Positions 8,183 through 15,116 are shown, counted from the stretch's first letter. The stretch is DNA of 35,327 bases from Candidatus Woesearchaeota archaeon (GCA_014874255.1 JACWAN010000011.1:1-35327); one strand, 5' to 3'. The notes: generated by a model not told the origin, from the letters alone. A program made the numbers and translations.

Positions 8183-8190
8183 TTTATAAA
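8183..8190 (-). promoter_or_regulatory. TATA box of ZPR1
   Basis: Palindromic TTTATAAA inside GTTTATAAAC (8182-8191), 24 bases before the ZPR1 start codon. Confidence 0.65.
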
Positions 8191-8252
8191 CATTATGCGG
8201 GAGAAAACTATATTCTTACCTGATGCGGAAAAGAAACTCTACGTTGTTGTTC

Positions 8253-8373
8253 AGGAGCGTTGCGGAGACATCATTCTCCCATCCGGTCCGAGAGATGGAC
8301 GGCGGCTCGCGATTATGGTCTCGCTCCGCTCGCCCATGCTCGCCGCCGGACTCTGTTCCAAGGCAACGCTCCT
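8253..8373 (+). repeat. Interspersed structured repeat, family A, copy 1
   Basis: Perfect 11-bp inverted arms AGGAGCGTTGC (8253-8263) and GCAACGCTCCT (8363-8373). The interior contains CTCCCATCCGGTCCG, CGCGATTATG and, just inside the right arm, CCAAGGC (8358-8364). All three blocks recur in other spacers of this window. Apart from the element, the 8191-8473 spacer shows no convincing gene. Confidence 0.65.
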
Positions 8374-8473
8374 TAGTCAGCACATAGTAAACGAAGAACG
8401 AATAGTCAGACGGCAGTAAGACGAGGAGACGTGAATAATAAAGAGAATGAGGAAAAGGATTGAAAGAAAGGGT

Positions 8474-9025
8474 TTACGCCTTCTTGAGCTCCTTGATCTT
8501 GTCCTTGAGGAACTCAATCGTTCTCGTGTTGTCCTGCTGGTGCATCAGGCTGCCGCATTCCGGGCACTTGAACTGGAACTCCATCGCGGTGTCGAAGTCC
8601 ATGCGCGAGCAGGCGTTGGTGCACAGGTAGAACGTGTTGGATTCCTCCTTGGCGAGGCGCTCCTCGAGCTTCTCGAGCTTCTGGCCGTTCAGCTTCGCCT
8701 GGATCTGCGGGATCATGGACTCGTTCAGGTCCCAGTAGCAGATGTACCAGCCCTTGATCCGGTCCTTCTTCCGGATGAAGGAGACGATGTTGTGCTCGAG
8801 CAGCTTGTAGAGGATGTTCCTCGTCTCGTTGATCTCCATCTCGAGCTCTTCCGCGACGATGAACTCGCTGATCCTGGTCTTGCCGCGGAGGAAGTCGATG
8901 ACCGGGAGCGCGTGCTCGCCGACCACTTCGGTGACCACCTCCTCGGTCTGTTTCCTGCTGGGTTTCGTGAGCTTCAGTTTCTGGTTCATGGTGGTTCCCT
9001 CATCTGGTTTCTTGGACTTTTTCAT
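8474..9025 (-). CDS. tfe: Transcription factor E (TFE, TFIIE-alpha homolog), 183 aa
   Basis: Archaeal TFE stabilises the open complex with TBP, TFB and RNA polymerase. The N-terminal winged helix (about 24-105) contains the expected V-V-G-E-H-A-L-P-V-I start and a basic wing. The C-terminal zinc ribbon has C135-x3-C139 and C154-P-E-C157-G. Length is typical. The start is uncertain: ATG 9025 gives 183 residues, while an in-frame ATG at 8989 would remove 12 and has GAGGGA upstream. The TATA box at 9151-9158 leaves a leader of about 100 bases with a possible 22-codon upstream frame. Confidence 0.93.
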   Translation of the reverse strand: MKKSKKPDEGTTMNQKLKLTKPSRKQTEEVVTEVVGEHALPVIDFLRGKTRISEFIVAEELEMEINETRNILYKLLEHNIVSFIRKKDRIKGWYICYWDLNESMIPQIQAKLNGQKLEKLEERLAKEESNTFYLCTNACSRMDFDTAMEFQFKCPECGSLMHQQDNTRTIEFLKDKIKELKKA

Positions 9026-9150
9026 GGATCGGTGTGCGACAGCACAGCCTCCCTCTTTTCTTGCTCATACTCTCGAACGATGCGCAGAACACCCCGTCGC
9101 TGCAGGATGTATGCTCCCCCAATTCTAAGTATGATTCCTGGGATTTACCC

Positions 9151-9158
9151 TATATAAA
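9151..9158 (-). promoter_or_regulatory. TATA box of tfe
   Basis: TTTATATA on the minus strand. It predicts initiation near 9125 and an unusually long leader for this window, about 100 bases to the ATG at 9025. Confidence 0.5.
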
Positions 9159-9220
9159 CCTTTCGGTCAGAAGTGTGCCGTTTCCGTATACTTGGAGGAG
9201 GAGAATGTGAGTTTTCCACC

Positions 9221-9227
9221 AAAAAAA
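9221..9227 (-). terminator. Oligo-T terminator after the Kazal-like gene
   Basis: Seven consecutive T on the minus strand, 42 bases past the stop codon at 9269, ahead of the tfe promoter. Archaeal RNA polymerase terminates at such U-runs. Confidence 0.45.
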
Positions 9228-9268
9228 TAGTTGGACAATTTTCACTGTCCAGGAACGAGCATATACCC

Positions 9269-9577
9269 CTAGTTCCGCGGAATCTGGGCGCAGGAATAAT
9301 GGGTCGCGACCGTGCCGCCGGCGCACTGCGCCTCGCACGCGTTCGGGAAGGTCATGTAGATGTTGTCCACCTTTGCGCAGACGGGCGCGAAGCCGGCGCA
9401 GCTGCTGCAGTCCGTCGCTGCGGCAGACGCGGCTGCCGGACCCGCCACCACGTTGCCGGTGGGGCTCGCGACAGTCGCGAGCGCGTCCTGGCTGGACGCG
9501 AAATCGTACCGCGAGAAGAGGCCGATGACGCCGACCAGCGCCACGATCAGGACGATGCCGAGTATCGCGCGTTCCAT
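9269..9577 (-). CDS. Membrane-anchored Kazal-like cysteine-rich protein, 102 aa
   Basis: The start is ATG 9577, with GGAG nine bases upstream and a TATA box at 9613-9623; this removes 12 residues from the longest frame. Residues 4-21 form an N-terminal membrane anchor or uncleaved signal. A low-complexity A/S/T linker follows, then six cysteines (57, 60, 67, 81, 85, 96) with A-P-V-C and T-F-P-N-A-C-E-A-Q-C. This closely resembles the Kazal serine-protease-inhibitor pattern. The domain would sit outside the cell. It may inhibit extracellular proteases or be a simple disulfide-stabilised adhesion module. The adjacent divergent operon encodes pilin-like surface proteins. Confidence 0.75.
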   Translation of the reverse strand: MERAILGIVLIVALVGVIGLFSRYDFASSQDALATVASPTGNVVAGPAAASAAATDCSSCAGFAPVCAKVDNIYMTFPNACEAQCAGGTVATHYSCAQIPRN

Positions 9578-9612
9578 GCAACCACACTCCCTGCATAAGT
9601 TCAGGGACGGCA

Positions 9613-9654
9613 TTTATATAAATCTTTGGGTGGCCGAATAGGAATATTTATAAA
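9613..9654. promoter_or_regulatory. Divergent promoter pair
   Basis: TTTATATAAAT at 9613-9623 serves the Kazal-like gene on the minus strand. TTTATAAA at 9647-9654 serves the pilin-like operon on the plus strand. The two boxes are only about 24 bases apart, so they could be co-regulated or compete. Confidence 0.6.
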
Positions 9655-9702
9655 CCTCCGACGGCGAGGAAGAACCATCACGGTTCGGCAGGTGAGACGA
9701 AC

Positions 9703-10239
9703 ATGAGACGAATTGACAAGCGCGCTTCTCTGGAGATTGGTGTCAACACAATCGTGATTCTCGTGATTGCGATGATGCTCCTCGGCCTCGGGATAGGGTT
9801 CATCCGCGGCCTCTTCAACAAGGCGAACCAGCTGCCCGGTCTCATCGACACGAGCCAATGGCAGAACCCGCCGACCGCATCCACGCCCATTGTCCTGACG
9901 CCGAGCAGCTTGTCGGTGAAGGGCGGCGACTCGTCGAACCTCGTCGTGGGCATCTACAATAAGGAAGCGAGCTCCGGCTCCCTGCAGTTCATTGTCGACA
10001 TCACGGGGTGCACGGGGGGAGTCTTCCCATCGGTGAAGACCCAACCCGCGAGCATCGCCGCGGGCGACAGCGTCGGCATCCCGATTATCGTCACCGCGGT
10101 CAATTCGACCCAAAGCGGGAAGCCGAAGATACTCCCCGACCAGTACATCTGCACGATAGAGGCGAACGCGACATCTCTCGTCGCTGGCGCCCCGCCGGTG
10201 AGTTACCAGACGCAGTTCATGATGACCGTGACGGGCTGA
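9703..10239 (+). CDS. Type IV pilin-like surface protein, 178 aa
   Basis: A short basic N-terminus is followed by E11 and a hydrophobic helix (about 13-35). This is the layout of archaeal type IV pilin-like/class III signal-peptide proteins processed by PibD/FlaK-type peptidases. The remainder is a single beta-rich extracellular domain with two cysteines (about 102 and 149), likely a disulfide. AGGTGA seven bases upstream supports the ATG at 9703. It is the first gene of a tight three-gene set. The third gene has the same N-terminal plan (E-[IL]-[GA]-V-N-T near residue 11), so they are probably paralogous subunits. Pilus assembly itself is not demonstrable here. Confidence 0.65.
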   Translation: MRRIDKRASLEIGVNTIVILVIAMMLLGLGIGFIRGLFNKANQLPGLIDTSQWQNPPTASTPIVLTPSSLSVKGGDSSNLVVGIYNKEASSGSLQFIVDITGCTGGVFPSVKTQPASIAAGDSVGIPIIVTAVNSTQSGKPKILPDQYICTIEANATSLVAGAPPVSYQTQFMMTVTG

Positions 10240-10246
10240 GAGGTGA
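10238..10246 (+). promoter_or_regulatory. Ribosome-binding site that fixes the start at 10253
   Basis: GAGAGGTGA touches the first ATG (10247) but lies six bases from the second ATG (10253), the spacing seen elsewhere in the window. The second ATG is therefore the likely start. Confidence 0.6.
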
Positions 10247-10252
10247 ATGACG

Positions 10253-10483
10253 ATGGCGAAGATCAAGCGGCACTTGACGCGGCAGGAGGAGTTCGACATC
10301 CTCAAGCTGATCCTGGACAAGTTCCTCTGGCTCGGCGTGGGCATCATGGCGTACGGGTTCTACCGCATGGTGACCCTGAGCAGCGAGCTCTGGTACGGCC
10401 TCGCGGTGATGCTCGGCGGCGCAGTCCTCCTCCTCATCTTCATGAGCGTGCTGGTGCGCGAGTACCACTTCATGAAGGACTGA
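10253..10483 (+). CDS. Small two-helix membrane protein, 76 aa
   Basis: Starts at ATG 10253, chosen from the GAGGTGA spacing. A basic amphipathic N-terminus (about 1-20) precedes two hydrophobic segments at about 24-40 and 46-68, separated by a short loop, so both ends should face the cytoplasm. It begins 13 bases after the preceding pilin-like gene and is followed by the second one, so all three are probably one transcript. No family recognised; a small membrane partner for the two pilin-like proteins is the natural guess. Confidence 0.7.
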   Translation: MAKIKRHLTRQEEFDILKLILDKFLWLGVGIMAYGFYRMVTLSSELWYGLAVMLGGAVLLLIFMSVLVREYHFMKD

Positions 10484-10524
10484 GAGAAGGGAGAAACATC
10501 TTTTCTTCTCGCTCTCAGGAACAT

Positions 10525-10530
10525 AGGTGA
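10525..10530 (+). promoter_or_regulatory. Ribosome-binding site that fixes the start at 10539
   Basis: AGGTGA overlaps the nominal GTG start at 10527 and is two bases from ATG 10533. It lies eight bases from ATG 10539, which is therefore the best start. Confidence 0.6.
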
Positions 10531-10538
10531 AGATGACG

Positions 10539-11105
10539 ATGCGGACAGGACGGCGCGGCATGGAGCTGGCGGTCAACACGCTCGTCGTCATCATCCTCGG
10601 CATTGTCATCGTGGGCGGCGGCATCCTCCTCATCTCGAAGATCGTGGTCAAGGCCTCGAGCGTCGTCCCCGAGGTGAACGACCAGACGCAGCAGGCACTC
10701 TTCAACGTCCTGCTCAACTCGAAGCAGCGGATTGCGGCGCTCAACAACGTCCAGACTGTGGCACGGAACAGCTACGCACAGTTCGCCATCGCGTTCCAGA
10801 ACCAGCAGGCGGGCCAGGAATCGATCTTCACCGTGGCGGTGGACGCCACACCGGAATCCTACCCGAACACCGCGCTGAACAACGCAGACTGTGGGGGAAG
10901 CCCGCAGAACTGCCCGAACGCGACCGCGCTCCCCGGCCCGTACAAGCTGCCACGGTACGGCTCGCAGGCGTTCCCCATCCTCGTCAAGGTGCCCCGAACC
11001 GCGGCCACGGGCGAGTACACGTTCAGCGTCGAGGTCTACAATTCCACGACGCAGGATACCAAGCACCTCTATGCCCGCACCAAGATCAGCGTCGACGTCG
11101 ACTGA
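10539..11105 (+). CDS. Type IV pilin-like surface protein, 188 aa
   Basis: The N-terminus R-R-G-M-E9-L-A-V-N-T leads into a hydrophobic helix (about 10-34). This again matches pilin-like class III signal peptides, with cleavage possible after G7. The following domain is Q/N-rich then beta-rich, with two close cysteines (about 115 and 121). The ATG at 10539 is set by AGGTGA at 10525. It shares the N-terminal plan of the 9703 gene, with unrelated-looking C-terminal domains. It ends the three-gene set. An inverted-repeat element follows before the convergent tpiA. Confidence 0.65.
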   Translation: MRTGRRGMELAVNTLVVIILGIVIVGGGILLISKIVVKASSVVPEVNDQTQQALFNVLLNSKQRIAALNNVQTVARNSYAQFAIAFQNQQAGQESIFTVAVDATPESYPNTALNNADCGGSPQNCPNATALPGPYKLPRYGSQAFPILVKVPRTAATGEYTFSVEVYNSTTQDTKHLYARTKISVDVD

Positions 11106-11163
11106 ACAGCCGTCAGTCCTGAATGTGCTGGCTCGCGTAGTTGGGATTTTTCTAAGTAGACTT

Positions 11164-11232
11164 CCGTACGAGCCGGTGGCGGGGCCGCGGCCGGGTCATC
11201 CCCTGCGCGACGCGCAGCGCTGGCTCGTACGG
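11164..11232. repeat. Inverted-repeat element between convergent genes
   Basis: Perfect 11-bp arms CCGTACGAGCC (11164-11174) and GGCTCGTACGG (11222-11232) surround a 47-base GC-rich interior with GGGTCATCCCC and CTGCGCGACGCGCAG. It sits between the 3' ends of the pilin-like operon and tpiA. It could act as a bidirectional barrier or terminator, or be a member of the repeat set with GGGGGCATCCC cores. Confidence 0.6.
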
Positions 11233-11282
11233 TCACGAATAACTGATAAGGATCGTCAACCGGGGAAAGAAGAAAGCGGGCC

Positions 11283-11930
11283 TCATAACCGCAGCAGCTC
11301 CTCGAGGGCCTCGTGCGGGTCTTTCGCTTTCGCGACGCCGCTCGCGAGGAGGACGCCTTTCGCGCCGAGCGCGAGCGCGATCCTCACATCCTCTGCGGTG
11401 TGGACGCCCGCGCCGACGAGGAGCGGCGCATCTATGAGCCTGACCGCGTCCTTGATCAGGGCGGGGTTCGCGGTGCTGACGCTCACCGTGCCGCCGATCA
11501 GTTCGGGGGGCTCGACGGCGACGAACTCCGGGGAGAGGTGAGCGAGCGCCGCGCCTTCTTCCACGGTCCGGGCGCAGAGCACGATCTTGAGGCCGGCCTC
11601 TTTCGCCTGGCGCACCGCTTCTTCGAGCTGCTTGCCCGGGAGCCGGTGCTCGGAGTGGTTGAGGAGCGTGCCGACGGCGCCTTCCGCCTCGACATCCTCG
11701 GGGAGGATGAAGCCGGTGTTCTGCCCCGGGTCGATGGGGTCGACGTGCTCCGCGTAGACAGGGATCGAGACTTTCGAGGCGACGCGGTAGATGTCCGCGG
11801 CCTGGACCGCGACGCGGATGTCGGCGTCGTGCTGCTTCGCCGCCCGCTCGCAGAGCTTCGCGAGGCGTTCCGCGTTCTCGCCCGTGGCTTGCGCGTACGT
11901 CTTGAAGTTGACGATGATGACCGGTTTCAT
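11283..11930 (-). CDS. tpiA: Triosephosphate isomerase, archaeal type, 215 aa
   Basis: Interconverts glyceraldehyde-3-phosphate and dihydroxyacetone phosphate in glycolysis/gluconeogenesis. The N-terminal N8-F-K10-T-Y holds the catalytic lysine. N-H92-S-E-H-R supplies the catalytic histidine, and V-E140-P-P-E the catalytic glutamate. The phosphate-binding G-A-G-V-H motif follows near the C-terminus. At about 215 residues it is the short archaeal form rather than the roughly 250-residue bacterial form. The start is the ATG at 11930, not 11960; the TATA box at 11967-11974 then gives a short leader. Confidence 0.95.
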   Translation of the reverse strand: MKPVIIVNFKTYAQATGENAERLAKLCERAAKQHDADIRVAVQAADIYRVASKVSIPVYAEHVDPIDPGQNTGFILPEDVEAEGAVGTLLNHSEHRLPGKQLEEAVRQAKEAGLKIVLCARTVEEGAALAHLSPEFVAVEPPELIGGTVSVSTANPALIKDAVRLIDAPLLVGAGVHTAEDVRIALALGAKGVLLASGVAKAKDPHEALEELLRL

Positions 11931-11966
11931 GCGCGCCCTCTTTCTTCCACTCCCAGTCACGTCCCG

Positions 11967-11974
11967 ATATAAAG
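11967..11974 (-). promoter_or_regulatory. TATA box of tpiA
   Basis: CTTTATAT on the minus strand, about 37 bases before the ATG at 11930. Confidence 0.55.
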
Positions 11975-12014
11975 GTTTTGCTGATAAATCAATAGTGGTG
12001 GGTCTCAGGAGCGG

Positions 12015-12140
12015 TTTAGTTAATAGTAATCGATTAGTTAGCAGTAATTATTAGTAGTGATGTAATCGTTATCAGTAAAAGTTATTAGTAAAAGTTATCA
12101 GTAAACGTCATTAGTAATTGATATTGGTAATTATGAGTGA
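12015..12140. repeat. Degenerate 13-bp tandem repeat, A+T-rich
   Basis: Five units of 13 bases are clear at 12068-12132 with consensus GTTATYAGTAAAA; the first three differ at only a few positions and the last two decay. Looser copies of TAGTAAT extend back to about 12015. The tract lies between the tpiA promoter and the lgt 3' end. It is a minisatellite, not CRISPR: there are no unique spacers. Confidence 0.7.
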
Positions 12141-12157
12141 TTCTAGTCATCGGGATT

Positions 12158-13000
12158 CTAGTTCCGACGTTTCTTCTTTTCCGCACGCTTCTTGCCTGGC
12201 CAGTACAGCCAAGCGAGCGCAGCCGCGCCGATGACGGCCATCGCGAGGCTGAGCCATTGGCCCGCCTGGATCCCTGTCGCGTGGACGATCCACTGCGCCG
12301 CGGGCGTCGGGTCGGGCTCACGGTAGAAGTCAGTGAGGAAGCGCCCGAGGCCGTAGAGGAGGACGAAGAGCCAGAGCACCGTTCCTTCGCGGAGCCGTTT
12401 CCGCCAGTAATCGATGTAGGCGAGCGGCGCGAGGATGAGGAAGAGGAGGAGCTGGTGACCGGCCTCATAGAACTGGCTCGGGTGGCGGCAGCCCTGGATG
12501 GCAGGGTTGTTGGGGTAGTTGATGCACCACGGCACCGAGGTCACCGTTCCTGGCAGTTCGCCGTTGACGAAGTTCGCGATGCGCCCGAAGACGAGCATCA
12601 GGCTGAGCGGCGCCATGAGGAGGTCGCCGAGCGCAAGGAAGCGCACCTTCTTCCGCCGGCAGAATATCCAAGCGCCCAGGGCAGCGCCGACGAAGCCGCC
12701 GTGGAACGACATGCCGCCCTCCCAGAGCGCGACGATCTTCCACGGCGCTGCTGCGAAATAGGCGGGGTTGTAGACGAGCGCGTACGTCAGCCGCGCGCCC
12801 ACCAATGTGCCGAGGATGAGCCAGACGACGAGCTCCTCCGCACCCTCAATGTCGAGGTTCTCGACGACGCCGCGCTTCGCCCAGCGGACGAGCAGCCAGT
12901 ACGCGAGCAGGAAGCCGGCGACGTAGACGAGGCTGTACCACCGCAGCGCGAACGGCCCGAGCTGGACGATGACCGGGCTGAGATCGTAGGTGAAGGGCAT
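12158..13000 (-). CDS. lgt: Prolipoprotein diacylglyceryl transferase, 280 aa
   Basis: Lgt moves a diacylglyceryl group from phosphatidylglycerol to the lipobox cysteine of prelipoproteins in the membrane. The family signature G-R140-I-A-N143-F-V-N-G-E148 is intact. Also present are the essential histidine in S-F-H100-G-G, the conserved tyrosine near 22, and R220 in G-L-G-R-F followed by F-Y-R-E-P-D. About seven hydrophobic segments and the length match bacterial Lgt. This is a bacterial-type enzyme and is unusual in an archaeon with ether lipids, so lateral acquisition or a changed lipid donor is likely. The start codon lies close to an A+T-rich stretch at 13021-13031, suggesting a leaderless transcript. 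Confidence 0.9.
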   Translation of the reverse strand: MPFTYDLSPVIVQLGPFALRWYSLVYVAGFLLAYWLLVRWAKRGVVENLDIEGAEELVVWLILGTLVGARLTYALVYNPAYFAAAPWKIVALWEGGMSFHGGFVGAALGAWIFCRRKKVRFLALGDLLMAPLSLMLVFGRIANFVNGELPGTVTSVPWCINYPNNPAIQGCRHPSQFYEAGHQLLLFLILAPLAYIDYWRKRLREGTVLWLFVLLYGLGRFLTDFYREPDPTPAAQWIVHATGIQAGQWLSLAMAVIGAAALAWLYWPGKKRAEKKKRRN

Positions 13001-13037
13001 GGGTGCAGAAGAAAGAGTCCTCTTAAAAAAGTTACTC

Positions 13038-13163
13038 GTGCCGCCACGTCCTGCTCACGTATCGCTGTCGGAACGGAAGGGACTCGTCCCCGTAGGGGGC
13101 AACCCCCGACTCGTCCTCCGATGTTCTTGTCGCTACGTTCACCCGTAAGGACGGAGGCGGCAC
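13038..13163. repeat. Inverted-repeat element with GTAGGGGGCAACCCCC core
   Basis: Arms GTGCCGCC (13038-13045) and GGCGGCAC (13156-13163) are extended by GTCCT/AGGAC and ACG/CGT pairs. The interior CCCCGTAGGGGGCAACCCCC followed by ACTCGTCCTCCG...TTCTTGTCGCTAC closely matches the element at 35203-35327, so the two are copies of one family. It fills the lgt-trx spacer. Confidence 0.65.
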
Positions 13164-13170
13164 TCGTTGT

Positions 13171-13485
13171 TCAGCCGAAGTGCCTCTTGATCTCCTGCTC
13201 GAACATCTCCTTCGGGTACGCGCCGCTGAACCGGCCGACCTCCTTGCCGTCCTTCAGGAAGACGGCGGTCGGGATGCCGCGGATGCCGTACTGCATGGCG
13301 AGCATGCCGTTCGCGGGCTCCTCGGTGTTCACCTTGCCGAAGACGATGTCGGGGTGCGCCTTCGAGCTCTCCTCGAAGATCGGGCCGAACATCCTGCACG
13401 GGGCGCACCACGGCGCCCAGAAGTCCAGGATCGCCTTGCCTTTTTTCGCTTCGTTGAAATTCGTCGGTGTCAAGTGGATGACCAT
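13171..13485 (-). CDS. trxA: Thioredoxin, 104 aa
   Basis: A single-domain thioredoxin: the active site is W26-C27-A-P-C30 and the cis-proline is in G-I-P72-T. Length and fold landmarks (D-F-W-A-P-W, late glycine) are typical. It reduces disulfides in cytoplasmic proteins using thioredoxin reductase, which is not encoded here. The active-site dipeptide is Ala-Pro rather than the common Gly-Pro. GAGGTGA six bases before ATG 13485 supports the start, and a TATA-like TTTTAAAC lies at 13535-13542. Confidence 0.93.
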   Translation of the reverse strand: MVIHLTPTNFNEAKKGKAILDFWAPWCAPCRMFGPIFEESSKAHPDIVFGKVNTEEPANGMLAMQYGIRGIPTAVFLKDGKEVGRFSGAYPKEMFEQEIKRHFG

Positions 13486-13521
13486 GTCGATTCACCTCGG
13501 ATAGTCCTTGGATGCTCCTTG

Positions 13522-13528
13522 AAAAAAA
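13522..13528 (-). terminator. Oligo-T terminator after hisS
   Basis: Seven T in a row on the minus strand, 54 bases beyond the hisS stop and just inside the trx promoter region, so hisS and trx appear to be separate units. Confidence 0.45.
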
Positions 13529-13581
13529 CGGGTTGTTTAAAAGGGTTATGTGCGAGTGTAAAGAGGTGCACCTTCCGCGCA

Positions 13582-14853
13582 CTACTTCAGCTTCGCGATC
13601 GCTTCCTCGACGGTGAGCAGCGATTCCTCGCCGCTCGTCATGTCCTTGAGCTTCACCTTGCCCTCAGCCAGCTCTTTCTTGCCGACGATCAGCGCGTACG
13701 GGATGCCGTAGCTGTTCGCGTAGTCCAGGTTCTTCGAGATCGAGCGGCCGTTCAGGTCCATGTCGACGGGGATGGACGCCTGCCGCAGCAGTTCGGCGAC
13801 GGCGAACCCTTCCTTGGAAGCCTTGATCGGGATGACGTACGCTTTCGCGAGGGTGCGCCGTTCCGTCGGATTCTTCTCCTTCAAGGCGTCCATGATCGGC
13901 TCCAACCCGAAACTGAACCCGACCGCGGGGTAGGCCAGCTTGTTGTCGAGCAAGCCGGCGATCAACGTGTCGTACCGGCCGCCGCCGCAGACGGACGACG
14001 TCACGTTGCTCTCCGGGACGAACCCCTCGAAGACCGTGCCGGTGTAGTAGGCGAGGCCGCGCGCCAGGCTCGGGTCGAAGACGACGTTCTCCGCGTCGGC
14101 GAGATAGTCGAGGAGCTCGGCCATCTCCTTCGTGCCAGGGGTCTCGCCCAGGTACTTCTTGATCGCATCGAGTTTTTCAGTATCGGGGTCATTATTTGTA
14201 CTGATGGTGATGATGAAGTCGACGGCATCCTCAGGGATGTTCTTCTCCGCGAGCTCCTTCTTCACGTCGGCGAGGCCGACCTTCTTGAGCTTGTCGAGGA
14301 CGAGCATCGCCTCGACCGCCCGCTCCTTCGGGACGCCGCCTTTCTCGAGCAACTCGTCGAGGAGCTTCCGGTTGTTGACGCTGATCCGGACGGGGAGATC
14401 AAGCTGTTTGAAGCCGGCGAGCGCCATCCGGACGCATTCCGCGTCGGCGAGCATGGAGGCGGAGCCGACGACGTCCGCGTCGCACTGGTAGAACTCGCGG
14501 TAGCGGCCGAGCTTGATCGGGCCGTCGCGGTAGACGCGGCCGATCGCGTACCGCTTGAACGGCTGCTTGAGCTGCGGGTTCATCCCGACGAACCGGGCGA
14601 ACGGCACGGTGAGGTCGTACCGGAGCGCCAATTCCCGGCTGCCCTGGTCGGTGAAGCGGAACGTCTCTTTCAGGATTTCCGCGCCGCCGGCGTACTTCGC
14701 CGAGAGGACGTCGAGCCGCTCGAACGTCGGCGTCTCCAGCGGGTTGAAGCCGTACCGCTCGAAGACGGCCTGCAACGTAGCTATGAGCCTGTTGCGGAGG
14801 ATCATCTCCTCCGGCGGGAAGTCCCGCACCCCCTTGGGCAGTTGGAGTTCCAT
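13582..14853 (-). CDS. hisS: Histidyl-tRNA synthetase, 423 aa
   Basis: A class II synthetase that charges tRNA-His. Motif 2 is seen around F-R-F-T-D-Q-G-S-R-E (65-74), followed by Y-R-D-G-P (108-112) and the G-R-Y-R-E-F-Y-Q-C-D block. The histidine-binding R-G-L-A-Y-Y-T-G-T-V-F-E lies at 265-276. Motif 3, G-F-S-F-G-L-E, is at 312-318, and the C-terminal anticodon-binding domain occupies about 335-423. The length is normal. AGGTGA six bases before ATG 14853 and a TATA-like box at 14877-14886 support the start. The tRNA it charges is encoded just upstream on the same strand. Confidence 0.96.
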   Translation of the reverse strand: MELQLPKGVRDFPPEEMILRNRLIATLQAVFERYGFNPLETPTFERLDVLSAKYAGGAEILKETFRFTDQGSRELALRYDLTVPFARFVGMNPQLKQPFKRYAIGRVYRDGPIKLGRYREFYQCDADVVGSASMLADAECVRMALAGFKQLDLPVRISVNNRKLLDELLEKGGVPKERAVEAMLVLDKLKKVGLADVKKELAEKNIPEDAVDFIITISTNNDPDTEKLDAIKKYLGETPGTKEMAELLDYLADAENVVFDPSLARGLAYYTGTVFEGFVPESNVTSSVCGGGRYDTLIAGLLDNKLAYPAVGFSFGLEPIMDALKEKNPTERRTLAKAYVIPIKASKEGFAVAELLRQASIPVDMDLNGRSISKNLDYANSYGIPYALIVGKKELAEGKVKLKDMTSGEESLLTVEEAIAKLK

Positions 14854-14894
14854 GATGGTTCACCTGTGACGGGCTGTTTTTATAGTTAGTGTCT

Positions 14895-15020
14895 TTTTGT
14901 TTAGCATCTTCGAAATCCTCGCCGTTATCCCGTGGGCGCGGCGTCCCCGGATGGGGCGACCCCCCGCACGCGCGGGCTGCGGCGTTCGCGGGGATTTCGA
15001 CTTGAGGATGCTAAACAAAA
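14895..15020. repeat. Inverted-repeat element between tRNA-His and hisS
   Basis: Outer arms are a perfect 14-bp pair, TTTTGTTTAGCATC (14895-14908) and GATGCTAAACAAAA (15007-15020). Inner arms TCGAAATCC (14910-14918) and GGATTTCGA (14992-15000) continue the stem. The interior contains GATGGGGCGACCCCCCGC, resembling the cores of the other elements. It begins 24 bases after the tRNA 3' end and ends beside the hisS promoter. Confidence 0.7.
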
Positions 15021-15043
15021 GCGTTGAGGCTGATGAAGACGAG

Positions 15044-15116
15044 GGCCGCGGGCGAGAGTCGGACTCGCGTCTGGAGATCCACAGTCTCCCATCCTAACCG
15101 TTGGACGACCGCAGCC
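15044..15116 (-). tRNA. tRNA-His (anticodon GTG)
   Basis: A full cloverleaf folds on the minus strand. The acceptor stem is GCTGCGG/CCGCGGC with one G-T pair, the D arm GTCC/GGAT, the anticodon stem GGAGA/TCTCC around loop CTGTGGA, and the T stem GCGAG/CTCGC around TCCGACT. The anticodon GTG (plus strand 15080-15082) reads CAC/CAT. An encoded extra 5' G (G-1, at 15116) faces a C discriminator (15044), the hallmark identity pair of tRNA-His. No CCA is encoded. The variable loop is 4 bases and no intron is present. Confidence 0.93.

Noticed and set aside
6334-8193. 619-codon minus-strand frame across the 783-residue gene and ZPR1
   Set aside because: It runs over two real genes in other frames and has no recognisable domain.
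8960-9100. Short upstream frame in the tfe leader as a gene
   Set aside because: It is 22 codons with no ribosome-binding site and overlaps the tfe start. At most it is a regulatory upstream frame.
12015-12140. CRISPR-like repetitive tract
   Set aside because: Units are directly adjacent and decaying, with no unique spacers and no cas genes nearby.
13180-14889. 569-codon plus-strand frame opposite trx and hisS
   Set aside because: It spans two firmly identified minus-strand genes and their spacer, and its composition is typical of an antisense shadow.
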